64,000 bases of DNA. It comes from an uncultured Geobacteraceae bacterium. Lineage in GTDB: Bacteria; Desulfobacterota; Desulfuromonadia; Geobacterales; Pseudopelobacteraceae. Shown piece by piece: positions 34,871 through 45,100 of this stretch (within the stretch, counting starts at the first letter, position 1; the number at the start of each line of letters is the position of its first letter). The translations under genes and the position numbers were made by a program. The stretch covers positions 20,450 through 84,449 of the forward strand of contig CAJAFV010000033.1 in assembly GCA_903939115.1 (NCBI GenBank), read 5' to 3'. The notes beneath the pieces were generated by a model, which saw nothing but the letters and a program-made list of their open reading frames with translations, made no database searches and was not told where the DNA came from.

Positions 34871-35772
34871 ATGAAACATTGTAAAGTCGGTGTGTTGATG
34901 GGCGGGCTTTCATCCGAACGCGAAGTCTCTCTGGATAGTGGTGCCGCAGTATTAAGAGCTTTGCTTGCTCGAGGTTACAATGCAATTGGCATTGATGTCG
35001 GGGGAAATCTGGTTGAAGAGTTACGCCGAGAATGTATTGACATTGCATTTATCGCTCTCCACGGCTCATATGGTGAAGATGGCTGTGTGCAAGGACTGCT
35101 TGAACTCCTGAAAATGCCTTATACTGGTTCCGGGGTACTGGCCAGTTCGCTGGCGATGCACAAACGATTTGCCAAAACGATGTTCACTGCTCATGGACTA
35201 CTGACAGCTCCGTTTCGTAGTTATAAAAAAATGAAATTGTAAACCTCAACCAATTGCCGTTTAGCTTGCCTATTGTTACCAAACCGGCTCAAGGCGGGTC
35301 ATCTGTCGGGATAAAGATTGTCAAATCAGCGGAGGATCTGCCAGAAGCACTTGACCTAGCCTTCATGCACGATGACGAGATACTGGTGGAACAGTTTATC
35401 AAGGGGGTGGAGGTCCAGGTCGGTATTCTTGATGATCAGCCAATCGGCGCAATAGAAATTGTCTCACACAATGACTTTTACGATTACGATGCAAAATACG
35501 TGCTTGGCAAGGCTGAACACATTTTTCCAGCGCGGCTCACCGCTAAAGACTATAACAGCGCACTTGAAGTTGGGCTTGCGGCGCACCATGCCTTGGGTTG
35601 TCAGGGCTATAGCCGTGTTGACCTTCTGGTGAAAGAGGCTGGTGAATGCTATGTGCTGGAAGTAAACACTCTGCCTGGGATGACGGCCACCAGCCTCCTG
35701 CCAGAGATTGCTCAGAAAGGGGCAGGACTGTCATTTGAGGATTTAGTTGTGCGCATCATTGAAAGTGCTTAG
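34871..35772 (+). pseudogene. ddl: D-alanine-D-alanine ligase, interrupted by a frameshift
   Basis: The first part (34871-35242, 123 codons) is Ddl-like: GVLMGGLSSEREVSLDSGAA, FIALHGSYGEDGCVQG, YTGSGVLASSLAMHK. It stops after a run of seven A. The second part resumes in the -1 frame (IVTKPAQGGSSVGI, VEQFIKGVEVQVG, GYSRVDLLV, LEVNTLPGMT) to 35772. Adding one A would join them into a ~300-residue enzyme of normal length. This is either a true pseudogene, a homopolymer sequencing error or slippage. It probably belonged to the cell-wall functions of the region. Confidence 0.85.
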
Positions 35773-36412
35773 TTAAAGTTGTCCGAGCGAAATTAATTTG
35801 AAGGAGACATTTTTGACTAAAGGTGAATGGAAATAATTAAGGATGACTTTGCCGAAAGAGGCAAAAGGGACGTGGGAAGTCCGTTCCTGATCGAGGAGGT
35901 TAATACACCATGCATATAATCAGCGCATCACGACGCACCGACATTCCTCACTATTTCTCTGACTGGTTTGGAGAACGTCGCAAAGCCGGTTTTGCCGAAT
36001 ACCGCACTGTCTTTGGCGGTGGGAAAAATGGCCGGTTTCATGTGTCATTAGAACCGGACGACGTGCTTGGGTATTTGTTCTGGACCAAATTCGCTGATCC
36101 GTTCCACGAACAGTTACATGACTTACGCATAAGCGGTATTCCGTACGTTTTCCAATATACCATAACCGGGTACGGCAAGGATATTCAGCCAGGAATTCCT
36201 GATCGCTCAACAGCTATTAACGATTTTTTACGAGTCTCCGCAGATCTGCCAGCCGCGTCTGCAATCCAATGGCGTTACGATCCTATTCTGGTGTCGTCGC
36301 ACTACAATGCGGACTGGCATCGCACCAACTTTGAACAAATCTCGGAACAATTGCAAGGTGCGACTCGAGTAGTGAATGTCAGCTTTGTTGAGCCGTACCT
36401 GAAAGCTATAAC

Positions 36413-38346
36413 TCATCTTCTACAGTGAATTTTTGAAAGTTATTCTATATCAGCACGTTATAGTACGTAATTTTGCCAGTGGCACTACACCGCCTGTTCT
36501 TTGAAACTTGAATCCTGCTTTTTTTCTGTAGCTACACGACTCTGATCGTTGGTGGTACGGCAACCCCTGTTGCCTTGAAGAGCTTGCCGCATACGCCTTG
36601 ACATTCTGTTCGGACAGCCAGTTTAATGTTGTTTTCATCCAGGATCACCTCCTGAAGCGCTTTCAGATCTTGCTTGATGTCAGTCCATTCAAGTTGGAGT
36701 CCCTGGCTGGCCAGTCTGTCATTCAGCTCCTTTTTCAATGCCAGAGCAAGGAAGCTGCAGAAGACATGCCCTTTGATGGTCTCATCTCGCTTGTGATAGA
36801 TGGGGCGGGTGTTAATCACCGATTTCATATCCCGGAAGGTATGCTCCACCATCCAGAGTTCCTTGTACTTGAGCGCGACCTCCCGTGCAGCAAGCTTTGT
36901 GTTGGTGGTCAACACCCAAATGCCATCGAATGTGGCGTCGGCTTTGACTTTATCTTCATCCAGCAGAACGCTCTCTTTGGTGACTTTCAGGAAACCACGA
37001 TACCCTTTGTTGCTAATCAGAGATGACGGAGCTTTTTTGATCTTCTCTTTCAGCGATTCGACAATGGTATTACGATCAGCTTCATCACGTCTGGCCTGGC
37101 GCTCGTTCTTGCAGACTATGTAGCGTGTTTTGTTGATGACAACTTCTTTTACCTTGAGCGGGGAAGGATCTTTGCTGTACAGCCCTTCTGGATAAACCTC
37201 CTCGTACGCACTTTCATCAAGGAGAACCTCGGTCTTTACCTCTTTCACCAGGCGCATACGAACACCGAGGATATAGGAGAGCTTTTCTTTTTCAAGTTCA
37301 GTAATTGTGTCTTTACTGATCATGCCCCGATCTGCCACGATGCAGAACCGATTGGCTCCGAAGCGCTTTTTGAGCCGTATGACGACCGGAATAGTACTGG
37401 TTACATCCGCCGTATTGCCTGGCCACATCTCGCAGGCAATCGGTCTGCCGCGGTCATCAAGTAATGCGCCAACCACCATCTGGTTCAGGTCTGGGCGATG
37501 ATCCTTTGAGTGACCGCGTTCTCCAATGCTTTTGCCACCTTCACCTTCGAAGTAGAGAGCGGTGGTGTCAAGAAACACGAGGTCAAGATCGGTAAAGAGA
37601 TTCTTGCGGTGATCGAACATCCGTTCTTCGATCAGATCTTTTGTGCAGCGCGGAGCATGTGTCCGGTCATTTTGATCGGAAATTTCTTCGCCCAGAAATG
37701 CCATGGCGCGATACAGGTGCTGCAGAGCAATATCCTCCACGCCGGTAATCCGGTAATCACGGTGCCACTTCTCGCAACCACGATCGGAACCGGAAACAAA
37801 GAGTCGATGCAGCACCGTCAGAAACAGGGCGCGTTCAACGGAGAAGCCGAACTTGCGATCAGCGACAAGAGACGAAACAATGGGACCGATCCCGAGTTCT
37901 TTCCAGAGACGCTCAAAGATCAAAGCCGGACCGATCTTCTTCGCGGAAGCGGACACGTTGCTCTTGTCGGACAGAATCAGCAGTGTCCTTTCGGAAAAGC
38001 GGGAAAGAGAACGGATCAGGGATTCGACCTCTCCCTTTTCGGACATCTGATCCAAACGGCCAAGAGTAACGATCACTCGTTGAGCAACCTTACCGTTCTC
38101 GCGACGGTTTTCAACGATCTGGAGATACTGGTTGTTGCCAGATTTCTTGACCCGAGCAAACATGGTGGCCTCCTTTGATGACACCACCATTTTATGCAAT
38201 AAAAAGCTAAAATCAAGCGGATTCAGCAGTTATTTAGGACACCACGTTTTTCGACTTTTTTCAGTTTTCTCAAAGAGCGAACAAGTAAATTCAAGCAGTT
38301 ACAAATCCAGTGCAGCTAAAAATGGGCGGCAACTGTAGAATAAAAG
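36413..38346. mobile_element. IS1634-like insertion sequence
   Basis: 1934 bp between two copies of TATAAC (36407-36412 and 38347-38352), which I take as the target duplication. The ends carry an imperfect inverted repeat containing TTCTACAGT (36418-36426; 38332-38340 on the other strand). One transposase gene fills most of it. Confidence 0.8.
36532..38163 (-). CDS. IS1634-family transposase
   Basis: 543 aa from ATG 38163 (AAAGGAGG 5 nt upstream). DDE features: FLDTTALYFEGEG (first Asp), IVADRGMIS (second Asp) and the later YKELWMVEHTFRDMKS (Glu region). Length and the GRPIACEMWPGNTAD block match the IS1634 group. The frame is intact, so the element may be active. Confidence 0.9.
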   Translation of the reverse strand: MFARVKKSGNNQYLQIVENRRENGKVAQRVIVTLGRLDQMSEKGEVESLIRSLSRFSERTLLILSDKSNVSASAKKIGPALIFERLWKELGIGPIVSSLVADRKFGFSVERALFLTVLHRLFVSGSDRGCEKWHRDYRITGVEDIALQHLYRAMAFLGEEISDQNDRTHAPRCTKDLIEERMFDHRKNLFTDLDLVFLDTTALYFEGEGGKSIGERGHSKDHRPDLNQMVVGALLDDRGRPIACEMWPGNTADVTSTIPVVIRLKKRFGANRFCIVADRGMISKDTITELEKEKLSYILGVRMRLVKEVKTEVLLDESAYEEVYPEGLYSKDPSPLKVKEVVINKTRYIVCKNERQARRDEADRNTIVESLKEKIKKAPSSLISNKGYRGFLKVTKESVLLDEDKVKADATFDGIWVLTTNTKLAAREVALKYKELWMVEHTFRDMKSVINTRPIYHKRDETIKGHVFCSFLALALKKELNDRLASQGLQLEWTDIKQDLKALQEVILDENNIKLAVRTECQGVCGKLFKATGVAVPPTIRVV

Positions 38347-38897
38347 TATAACAAAGGCTCCGAATTGGCGTGATATCCGATGGCGCAAACCAGACCCGGT
38401 TCGCCATAAAACTGCCCTGAATAAATATCCGGATATTCGTGCCATCGGTGCTGAAGAAGATGAATTATTGGCCGACCTGGCTGAAATCGCGCGGCAGCGT
38501 GGTATAGAACTGCGGGTGTGTTGTAATCAAGAATTTGGCGAGCATTTTCCAACGGCGACTTGTTGCGGCTTGGAACTTTTTCAAGCGTACGGGTCAGAGC
38601 TGAATACACGAGTTGCCAAGCTTACTGCTGGCCCTTCACGTTCAGGTTGTCGTTGCCTGAAGACCGTTGACATAGGCATGGATACAACATGTCCCGGTGG
38701 GTGCTTCTACTGCTATGTGACCACATCAACTGAACGTGCCATGAAAAATTTTGAAATACATGATAAGAAGGCAACGATGATGAGGTAGAGAACCATTGCA
38801 GAGTAAAAAAAACTGTTTGTCATAAATTCATTATTCCATCGTTATTAGATGGAAGGTTTTTTTACTGCAACAGCAGAATTTAAAAGAGGACTCTTGA

Positions 38898-39116
38898 GCA
38901 GTCATCGTCGTAACATATGCCAGTACTTCTCCTACTGGAACTCTCGATGTAAAAACTGCCGGTGGAGTATTTTCAATTGCCAACAAGCTGTCGGAAATTT
39001 CAACTACGACTCGTAGTGTTAGGTTTACTCAAAAAGATTCAGCTAAATCGGTGTCTGAATTTGCTGCAGAGACTGCGACTGCTGCTACCAGGGGTACTGA
39101 TGTCGGGAAGAAGTAG
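38898..39116 (+). pseudogene. Open 72-codon remnant without start
   Basis: The frame starts right after a stop and reads AVIVVTYASTSPTGTLDVKT..., ending TAATRGTDVGKK. It looks coding (Ser/Thr/Ala-rich), but no start codon or ribosome site is present. Origin unknown. Confidence 0.3.
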
Positions 39117-39155
39117 TTCATCGGATACTTTATGAGAGTCCCTTTTTTTGGTCAA

Positions 39156-39193
39156 TTATTAGTATACATAAAATAGCTTATATATACTAATAA
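39156..39193. repeat. Perfect 11-bp inverted repeat upstream of the integrase gene
   Basis: TTATTAGTATA (39156-39166) and TATACTAATAA (39183-39193) with a 16-bp spacer. Position before a tyrosine recombinase gene suggests an operator or a recombinase core site. Confidence 0.55.
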
Positions 39194-39347
39194 CGTTTTT
39201 TTGTGGTATGCTGCGATCATGAGTCGCTTGTGAGTAAATTCCCAACCGAGGGAGCGGCCGCATGGTCAAAATAAGTTTTTATGCGCGGCTTCTTTCTGAA
39301 AAAGCATGAAAAAACATTTAGAGCCATTATCAAGGGGTACCTGTACT

Positions 39348-40358
39348 ATGGACCAACCCGAAAAAGCAGATCAGGTCGCAAATTTGGAAGCCGCCCTTCC
39401 GGCGCTTATGACAGAATTGCCACTCAGTGTCACGCCAGGTCATTATCTGGAAAAGGCCGCCGAATGGTTCGCTCTTGATATTGCCAACGGTGACGCCCGA
39501 CCGGATACGATCCGGACGTACCTCTCGCACATAAATCACTGGCTCATATGGTGCCGGGACAGTAATTTAGATCCCGGCCAATCAACCATCGAGTCAATCA
39601 AGTCGTATCGGCAAGAACTGGTGCAAAGCGGGGCCGCACACGCTACCATCAGTCTTAAACTGACTACGATCAGAAGGTTCTACGATGGAGCCGTTTCCCG
39701 CGGCCTCCTGGATCACAATCCGGCCATCAAAATCAAAGCCCCACGTAACAGGTCTGCTGATAGTGAGGTAATCAAGAGTATGTCCGCCGGCGAGGCCGAA
39801 CTCCTGTTTCGTGCGATCCCCCACAATAACGGACTTAAGGAACTACGTGACCGGGCAATGCTGGCATTGATGATGTTGGAAGGATTGCGGCGTGTGGAAA
39901 TATGTCGAGCGAATGTCACCGACATCGAAGAGACGGCCACCGGCACCAGGATGCTGATTCACGGCAAAGGGAAGGACGGCTACATTTATCCTCGTGCAGA
40001 TACCGTTGAATGCCTTCGTGCTTACCTGGCCACAAGAACAGGCACCCTGTCTGACTGCGACGGTGTACCTATTTTCGTCTCCCTGTCGAAGGGCAACAGG
40101 GAAAACGGCAGGATCAGCCGTATTGGTCTTTCCAAGTGGATGGATACTCTGTTGGCGAAGGCTGAAATCACCAAGTCAGGACGCGGTTGTCATGCGTTGC
40201 GGCATACCTGCGGCTCTTTGCTGTACCAGGCAACCCGGGATGTGAAAGTTGTTCAGGAGACACTCCGCCACTCGTCGATTGCCATGGCGGCTAAGTACAG
40301 TCATATTGAAGATCGCGGAAAAGCCCGCTACACGAATGCGATCCCCGTAAAGCCATGA
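39348..40358 (+). CDS. Tyrosine recombinase/integrase
   Basis: 336 aa from ATG 39348 (AAGGGG upstream; ATG 39306 is also in frame). N-terminal SAM-like core-binding domain (about 25-115) and catalytic domain with Arg in EGLRRVEICR, Lys in HGKGKDG, HxxR in HALRHTCG, His in LRHSSI and Tyr in KYSHIED. Phage-integrase/XerC-like. It follows the IS-split DUF1848 gene and an inverted repeat; its att sites are not obvious. Confidence 0.9.
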   Translation: MDQPEKADQVANLEAALPALMTELPLSVTPGHYLEKAAEWFALDIANGDARPDTIRTYLSHINHWLIWCRDSNLDPGQSTIESIKSYRQELVQSGAAHATISLKLTTIRRFYDGAVSRGLLDHNPAIKIKAPRNRSADSEVIKSMSAGEAELLFRAIPHNNGLKELRDRAMLALMMLEGLRRVEICRANVTDIEETATGTRMLIHGKGKDGYIYPRADTVECLRAYLATRTGTLSDCDGVPIFVSLSKGNRENGRISRIGLSKWMDTLLAKAEITKSGRGCHALRHTCGSLLYQATRDVKVVQETLRHSSIAMAAKYSHIEDRGKARYTNAIPVKP

Positions 40359-40431
40359 GTCAGCCACCGGCCACAACTCCAACCTCCCCATATCCTGAAG
40401 CCTGATAGCGGAGATATACCGCCTCCTTCAA

Positions 40432-40767
40432 ATGAGTTTGGTATATGTTCTGGCACAAAACGGTCATTTTGATTTATGCGGTACACAGTTCCAGACTGCA
40501 AGACTTAAAGGGATGTTTGATCTTTACTTTGAGAAGGAATCGGGAAAAAGCAAACAACGGAACGCCAAGTATGCAGAGTTATCGCTTGAATTTGCCTTGT
40601 CACAGCTCTTTTCACCCAAACAAAAAGAGCTCTTCAAAAAAAAGTTGGATGGCCAGTCACTGTCGAAAACCGAAAAAGAATATTATTCACGAGCGGTAAA
40701 GAAAAAGGTCGCCTCTTTGGCCAATCCGGAACTGCATCGTCTAGCGCAGAAGTTGATGCAGTACTGA
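40432..40767 (+). CDS. Hypothetical protein, possibly a C-terminal remnant
   Basis: 111 aa, Lys-rich and helical at the end (LSKTEKEYYSRAVKKKVASLANPELHRLAQKL). No clear ribosome site before ATG 40432. It may be the 3' part of a longer gene. Family not recognised. Confidence 0.4.
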   Translation: MSLVYVLAQNGHFDLCGTQFQTARLKGMFDLYFEKESGKSKQRNAKYAELSLEFALSQLFSPKQKELFKKKLDGQSLSKTEKEYYSRAVKKKVASLANPELHRLAQKLMQY

Positions 40768-40785
40768 ACTGATGAAAAAACCTTT

Positions 40786-41838
40786 CTATTGCTGGTTTGT
40801 AAAGAACAGTCCGCTAGTACCGCAGTCTGAGCATTCCCTATAAAACATCTGGCCATCCTTCCGGATACGCTCTTTATGCCCCGCTTTACCGCACGAAATT
40901 TTGATCGGGGTGTTGCTGTCACATTCACTGCACTTGAAGTAATAACCGAATTTTCCGTATTGAACAGATATCCTGGTACTTTTGCATTCACGGCACAGAA
41001 GCAGGCTTAACGCATCTGCTGGCTTTTGTGGTGAGGTGCTCAGTTGTGGGACTGATTCTGGCTTTACAACTACCTGTAGTGTTATCGAAACAGGCGTCAC
41101 GAATGACTGTCCTGGCTGTATGCCAAATTTAGCCGCATAATCAAACGATGCCGGCCGGTGCATTCTGAGCAGCGTTTGCCCAACTTTCTCAAGGGTATCA
41201 GCGGATAAGCAACGGGCAAGACTACCAACAACTTCAAGAACACCAGCTTTGTCGAAAAATCGCTCCAAGGTGGCCGACAACATATCTGACTTTATAATGT
41301 GACTGGTATCGAACGTCTTGGGACGATCTATTCTCGCTTTTGAAGAGATCAGAACATAGGAGTGACAAACCGGCGATAGTCGCAAACCGATCTTGCTTGG
41401 CATATCGATTCTGGCAAGTGCATCATTGAGGACAGCAATGTGCCGTTCGTTCTGGGCAAACGGGGAGGACATACCTTCAAAACATTTTTTGAAAGCATTC
41501 CAGGACATAAACTCGCCGTCCTCAGTAATTTTGAGGCCAGCGTGAAAATGTTTGGTTTCCAAAACAAATATATTGAGAGTCCGGTTTATCAAGAGATGGT
41601 CAATCTGTGCAATTCGACCACCAATTTCAAGACGCAAGTCATGAATTACCAGTGTATTCTGAGATTTCCCCAAATCAAAATCGATGAGATAGGCTGCCTC
41701 TTGCTCGCCCTTAATACCGGCTCGTAAGTTTCTCAACTCCTGGGTGATTTTAGTTTTCTGTTCACTCGTGGCGATAGCCAAAAGGTCTTCAAGCTGCTGG
41801 ACTAGGCTGCTTTTATCATCAGCATTCTTTATTATCAT
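40786..41838 (-). CDS. NERD-domain nuclease-related protein with C-terminal zinc ribbons
   Basis: 350 aa. NERD core about 50-115: GEQEAAYLIDFD, GGRIAQIDHLLI and the FVLETKHFHAG catalytic strand (D..ExK). The C-terminus (about 285-345) has paired cysteines (CRECKS, CSECDS, CSDCGTSG) forming zinc ribbons like those of topoisomerase I. Such proteins probably act on DNA. It overlaps the IHF-like gene upstream by 4 nt (ATGA). Confidence 0.8.
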   Translation of the reverse strand: MIIKNADDKSSLVQQLEDLLAIATSEQKTKITQELRNLRAGIKGEQEAAYLIDFDLGKSQNTLVIHDLRLEIGGRIAQIDHLLINRTLNIFVLETKHFHAGLKITEDGEFMSWNAFKKCFEGMSSPFAQNERHIAVLNDALARIDMPSKIGLRLSPVCHSYVLISSKARIDRPKTFDTSHIIKSDMLSATLERFFDKAGVLEVVGSLARCLSADTLEKVGQTLLRMHRPASFDYAAKFGIQPGQSFVTPVSITLQVVVKPESVPQLSTSPQKPADALSLLLCRECKSTRISVQYGKFGYYFKCSECDSNTPIKISCGKAGHKERIRKDGQMFYRECSDCGTSGLFFTNQQ

Positions 41839-42122
41839 GGGGAGGTCTCTTTGTTTATGGCGTCTCTGAGCACACCACTCGGCTTGAACGTCAATATTCG
41901 CCTAGCTTCAATGGTGAGTGTTTCGCCAGTTTGCGGGTTACGACCACGGCGGTCAGCCTTCTGTTTAACGATAAAATTGCCAAAACCGGATATTTTAAGA
42001 TTCTCACCGGATTCGAGCGTGTTTTTCATAATGGCAAAAACGGCTTCTACCATCTCGGCTGATTCTTTTCGAGTCATGCCGATGCCTTCCTGAACCTTTT
42101 CAAATATGTCTGCTTTAGTCAC
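41835..42122 (-). CDS. ihfA: IHF alpha-like/HU-family DNA-bending protein
   Basis: 95 aa. TKADIFEKVQEGIGMTRKES, GENLKISGFGNFIVKQKADR and the RNPQTGE arm of the HU/IHF fold are intact, with the alpha-type GRNPQTGETLTI. Extra copies are often carried on islands. Located with the NERD nuclease and Type I R-M. IHF is a usual helper of sigma-54 promoters, but this copy sits in a defence locus. Confidence 0.85.
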   Translation of the reverse strand: MTKADIFEKVQEGIGMTRKESAEMVEAVFAIMKNTLESGENLKISGFGNFIVKQKADRRGRNPQTGETLTIEARRILTFKPSGVLRDAINKETSP

Positions 42123-42154
42123 TGTGCTCCCCCTGCTGATGCATATAATTTTAT

Positions 42155-45100
42155 CTACGCAGCCGCTTTTAACTCAATATCTTCCAACAGATGAATAATC
42201 TTTGTCGCCCCGGCGTCCCCGAAAATACCGTCCAGACCTTCATTGTGAAGGTCGGTAAAGGGTGGCTCGTACAGCAGGCCAGGGTCCATGCTACCATTCT
42301 GGGTCAGGTAACTGACGACCTGGTCGATAAACCTGATCTGGGTTGCTGAATACGTCGATTTGTGCAGAAACTCACCAAAGGCCTCACTGGCCGCACCACG
42401 GTCGAGACCAACCAGTTTGCGGATAAACGTGCCAAGGCTCTGCTGGTAGCCGAAGACCTTCTCGAAACGCTCCCGATTGCCCACCTCTGCCGCTGTGAAC
42501 AATAGCCGTTCCAGCTCTTCCAGATCCATCTTGGTAATCTGCCGATTCATGCGCAGCTTGTTGATGGTTATATGGTTGGAGTTGTCACGGATAAAGCGCT
42601 CTACTTTCAGACGGTACTGGCGCATCTCCTCGGCGCTGGCATATCCCGCTACAAATATTTCCGACTGTTCGCCAATGGTGTCTTCAAAGTCGGTATAGAT
42701 GATGACTGCTTCGCCCTTATCAATGAACTTGATCAACTCCCGTAATCTGATGCGCACATCCTCCAGCAGCGGCAGTGTGACGCCGGCCCACCAGCCTTCA
42801 GTCTGCAGATCTAGAATCAGCTCCATCTGCTGTGCTACGATCGGGATAGTTCCCTTCCCCTCAAGTCTGGCAGCTATCTCCATAACCTTGTCACGGTTGC
42901 GGGCAAAGGAACTGGATTTCTCCAACAGCGACAGTTGCAGGTTCAACAACAACAGGTCAAAGCGTTTGGCGGTTTCATCCTCTTGAGGAAGTTCAGCCGG
43001 CAGTCCAGCCAAGTGGAGCCTGACCTCCAGGGCATCCTCGTCGCCCAGCTTGACCCACTGTTCTCGGACAGCAAACTTCTCCAGGTGGCGGCGATGAGGG
43101 CGGACAATGAAGTTGTCCGGGTTCATCAGTGTTACTTCGCCATGAAGGAGATCCTCAATACTCCCGCGCAGTCGCTGTAAGCCATCGCCGGTCGGGATGT
43201 CCGGCTGTTGCAGCAGTAGCAGCAGATTCAGACGCTGCTTGAAGATTTTTTTACCCAGCGACTCTTGGCTGGCGCCTTCAATCCCTTCCGGGTTTTCGGC
43301 AAAGAACTCAAAATTCTGACAATAGTCGAAGACGTAGAAGTTCTCCTTATCCAGCCCCGGTCCGAACAGATCCTTGCAAAGCCGGGTGCCGCGCCCCATC
43401 ATCTGGTGGAACTTGGTCTTGGAGCGAACCAGCTTGAAGAAAACCAGGTTGACGATCTCCGGCACGTCGATGCCGGTATCCAGCATATCCACCGAGATGG
43501 CAATGATCGGGTCGCCGTCCTTCTGGTAGAAGTTATCAATCAGGTCTTGAGCGTACGTCTCGTAGTTATCGATTACCCGGCAGAACTTCCCCTTCAGGTG
43601 CGGATAACTACTGTCGAAGCGTTCCTGGATAAAAAGGGCGTGGTTGTGGTTCTTGGCAAAGATGATCGTCTTGCCGAGTCGATCTCCCCCTGCCACTTTG
43701 ACGCCATAACGCATCAAATGTTCCAACACCTTGTCCACCGTGTCCTCGTTGAACAGCCAGTTGTTCAGCGCCGATGACTCGATCTTCTCCGGCATACCGC
43801 CGTTTTCCTCATCCCAGAATTTTTCCTCGTACTCTGCCTGTTCCTCCGGAGAGAGTTCGTTGTATTTGACCCCGTCACGCTGGAACTTGAGCGGTACTGA
43901 GTGAGCCTTGGGCGGAACCAGAAAACCGTCCGCCACCGCCTTTTCCAGTTCGTAATAAAAGGTCGGAACCCCCTTCTCCAGCTCGAAGAGCGAGTAGGTA
44001 TTGCGGTCCACCTCTGAGCGCGGCGTGGCGGTTAGCCCCAGAAGCAGGGCATCGAAATATTCAAAGATAGCGCGGAACTTCTGATAGACCGAGCGGTGGG
44101 CCTCATCGATGACGATCAGGTCGAAATGTCCGGAGCTGAAGCGCTTGTTGCCCCCCTTGGCTTCGTCGATGCAATTCATCATGGTCGGATAGGTGGAGAG
44201 AACGATCCGACTGGAGGTGTCGTCCTTGATCTTGGTGATATTGACAGGGCTGGAATGGGGCAGATGTTCCTTGAAAGCGTTGCCGGCCTGGGTCAGCAGC
44301 GCGGTGCGGTCAGCCAGGAACAGCACCCGCTTGATCCAGTTGCATTTCTGCAGCAGTTCGATCAGGGCTATGACGGTGCGGGTCTTGCCGGTGCCGGTGG
44401 CCATGACCAGTAGCGCCTTGCGTAGCTTGCGACGCTGGAAGTCCTCCCCTACCCTGCGAATGGCCTCATGCTGGTAGTAGCGCTCCACGATGGACTTGTT
44501 GATGGTGGCGCTGGTGATCTCTTTGATGCTGCTACGGCGGTTGATCAACAGTTGCAGTTCGTCTTTCTTGTAGAAACCCTGCACCTTGCGGGGCGGATAG
44601 TTCAAATCATCCCAGAGCCAGGTTTCGTAGCCGTTGGTAAAGAAGATGATCGGGCGCTGTCCTTTCATACTCTCCAGACAGTCGGCATATAGCTTGGCCT
44701 GTTGCTGGCCGATGCGTGAGTCCTTCCTGGTGCGCTTGGCCTCAACCACCGCCAGCGGCAGGCCGTCGTCGCCCCACAGCACATAATCGACAAAGCCTTC
44801 ACCCTTGTCATTGGGCATCCCGGTCACCGGGTACTCCAGCACATCCGTGGCTTTCAGGTCCCAGCCCGACTCCTTTAACAGCAGGTCGATGAAGTAATCC
44901 CTGGTTTCCGTCTCGGAATAGTCATGATCGTCGGGGGACTGGCTGTTGCGTTCCTTATATTTCTGAATCCTGGCCTTGAGAGCAGCGATCTCTTCGATCG
45001 TCCGGGTCAGTTCAGCATCTTTGGCGGCAAGCCTAGCGTCCTTTTCCGTCTGTTCTGCCTGCAGTTTTGCCAACTGTTCGGCGTTGCGGTCGGCGACAGC

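Larger units (their letters stand above)
35910..38788 (+). pseudogene. DUF1848 protein gene split by an IS element
   Basis: The N-terminal part 35910-36412 (ISASRRTDIPHYFSDWF..., QWRYDPILVSS) and the C-terminal part 38347-38788 (IARQRGIELRVCCNQ, then SGCRCLKTVDIG and CPGGCFYCYV) belong to one DUF1848 protein with a cysteine cluster near its end. Removing 36413-38346 and one TATAAC copy restores the frame exactly: ...KAIT then KAPNWRDIRWRKPDP. GAGGAGG precedes the ATG. The intact protein would be about 310 aa. Confidence 0.85.

Noticed and set aside
37510..38178. 222-codon plus-strand frame
   Set aside because: Antisense to the IS1634-like transposase; no ribosome site or family.
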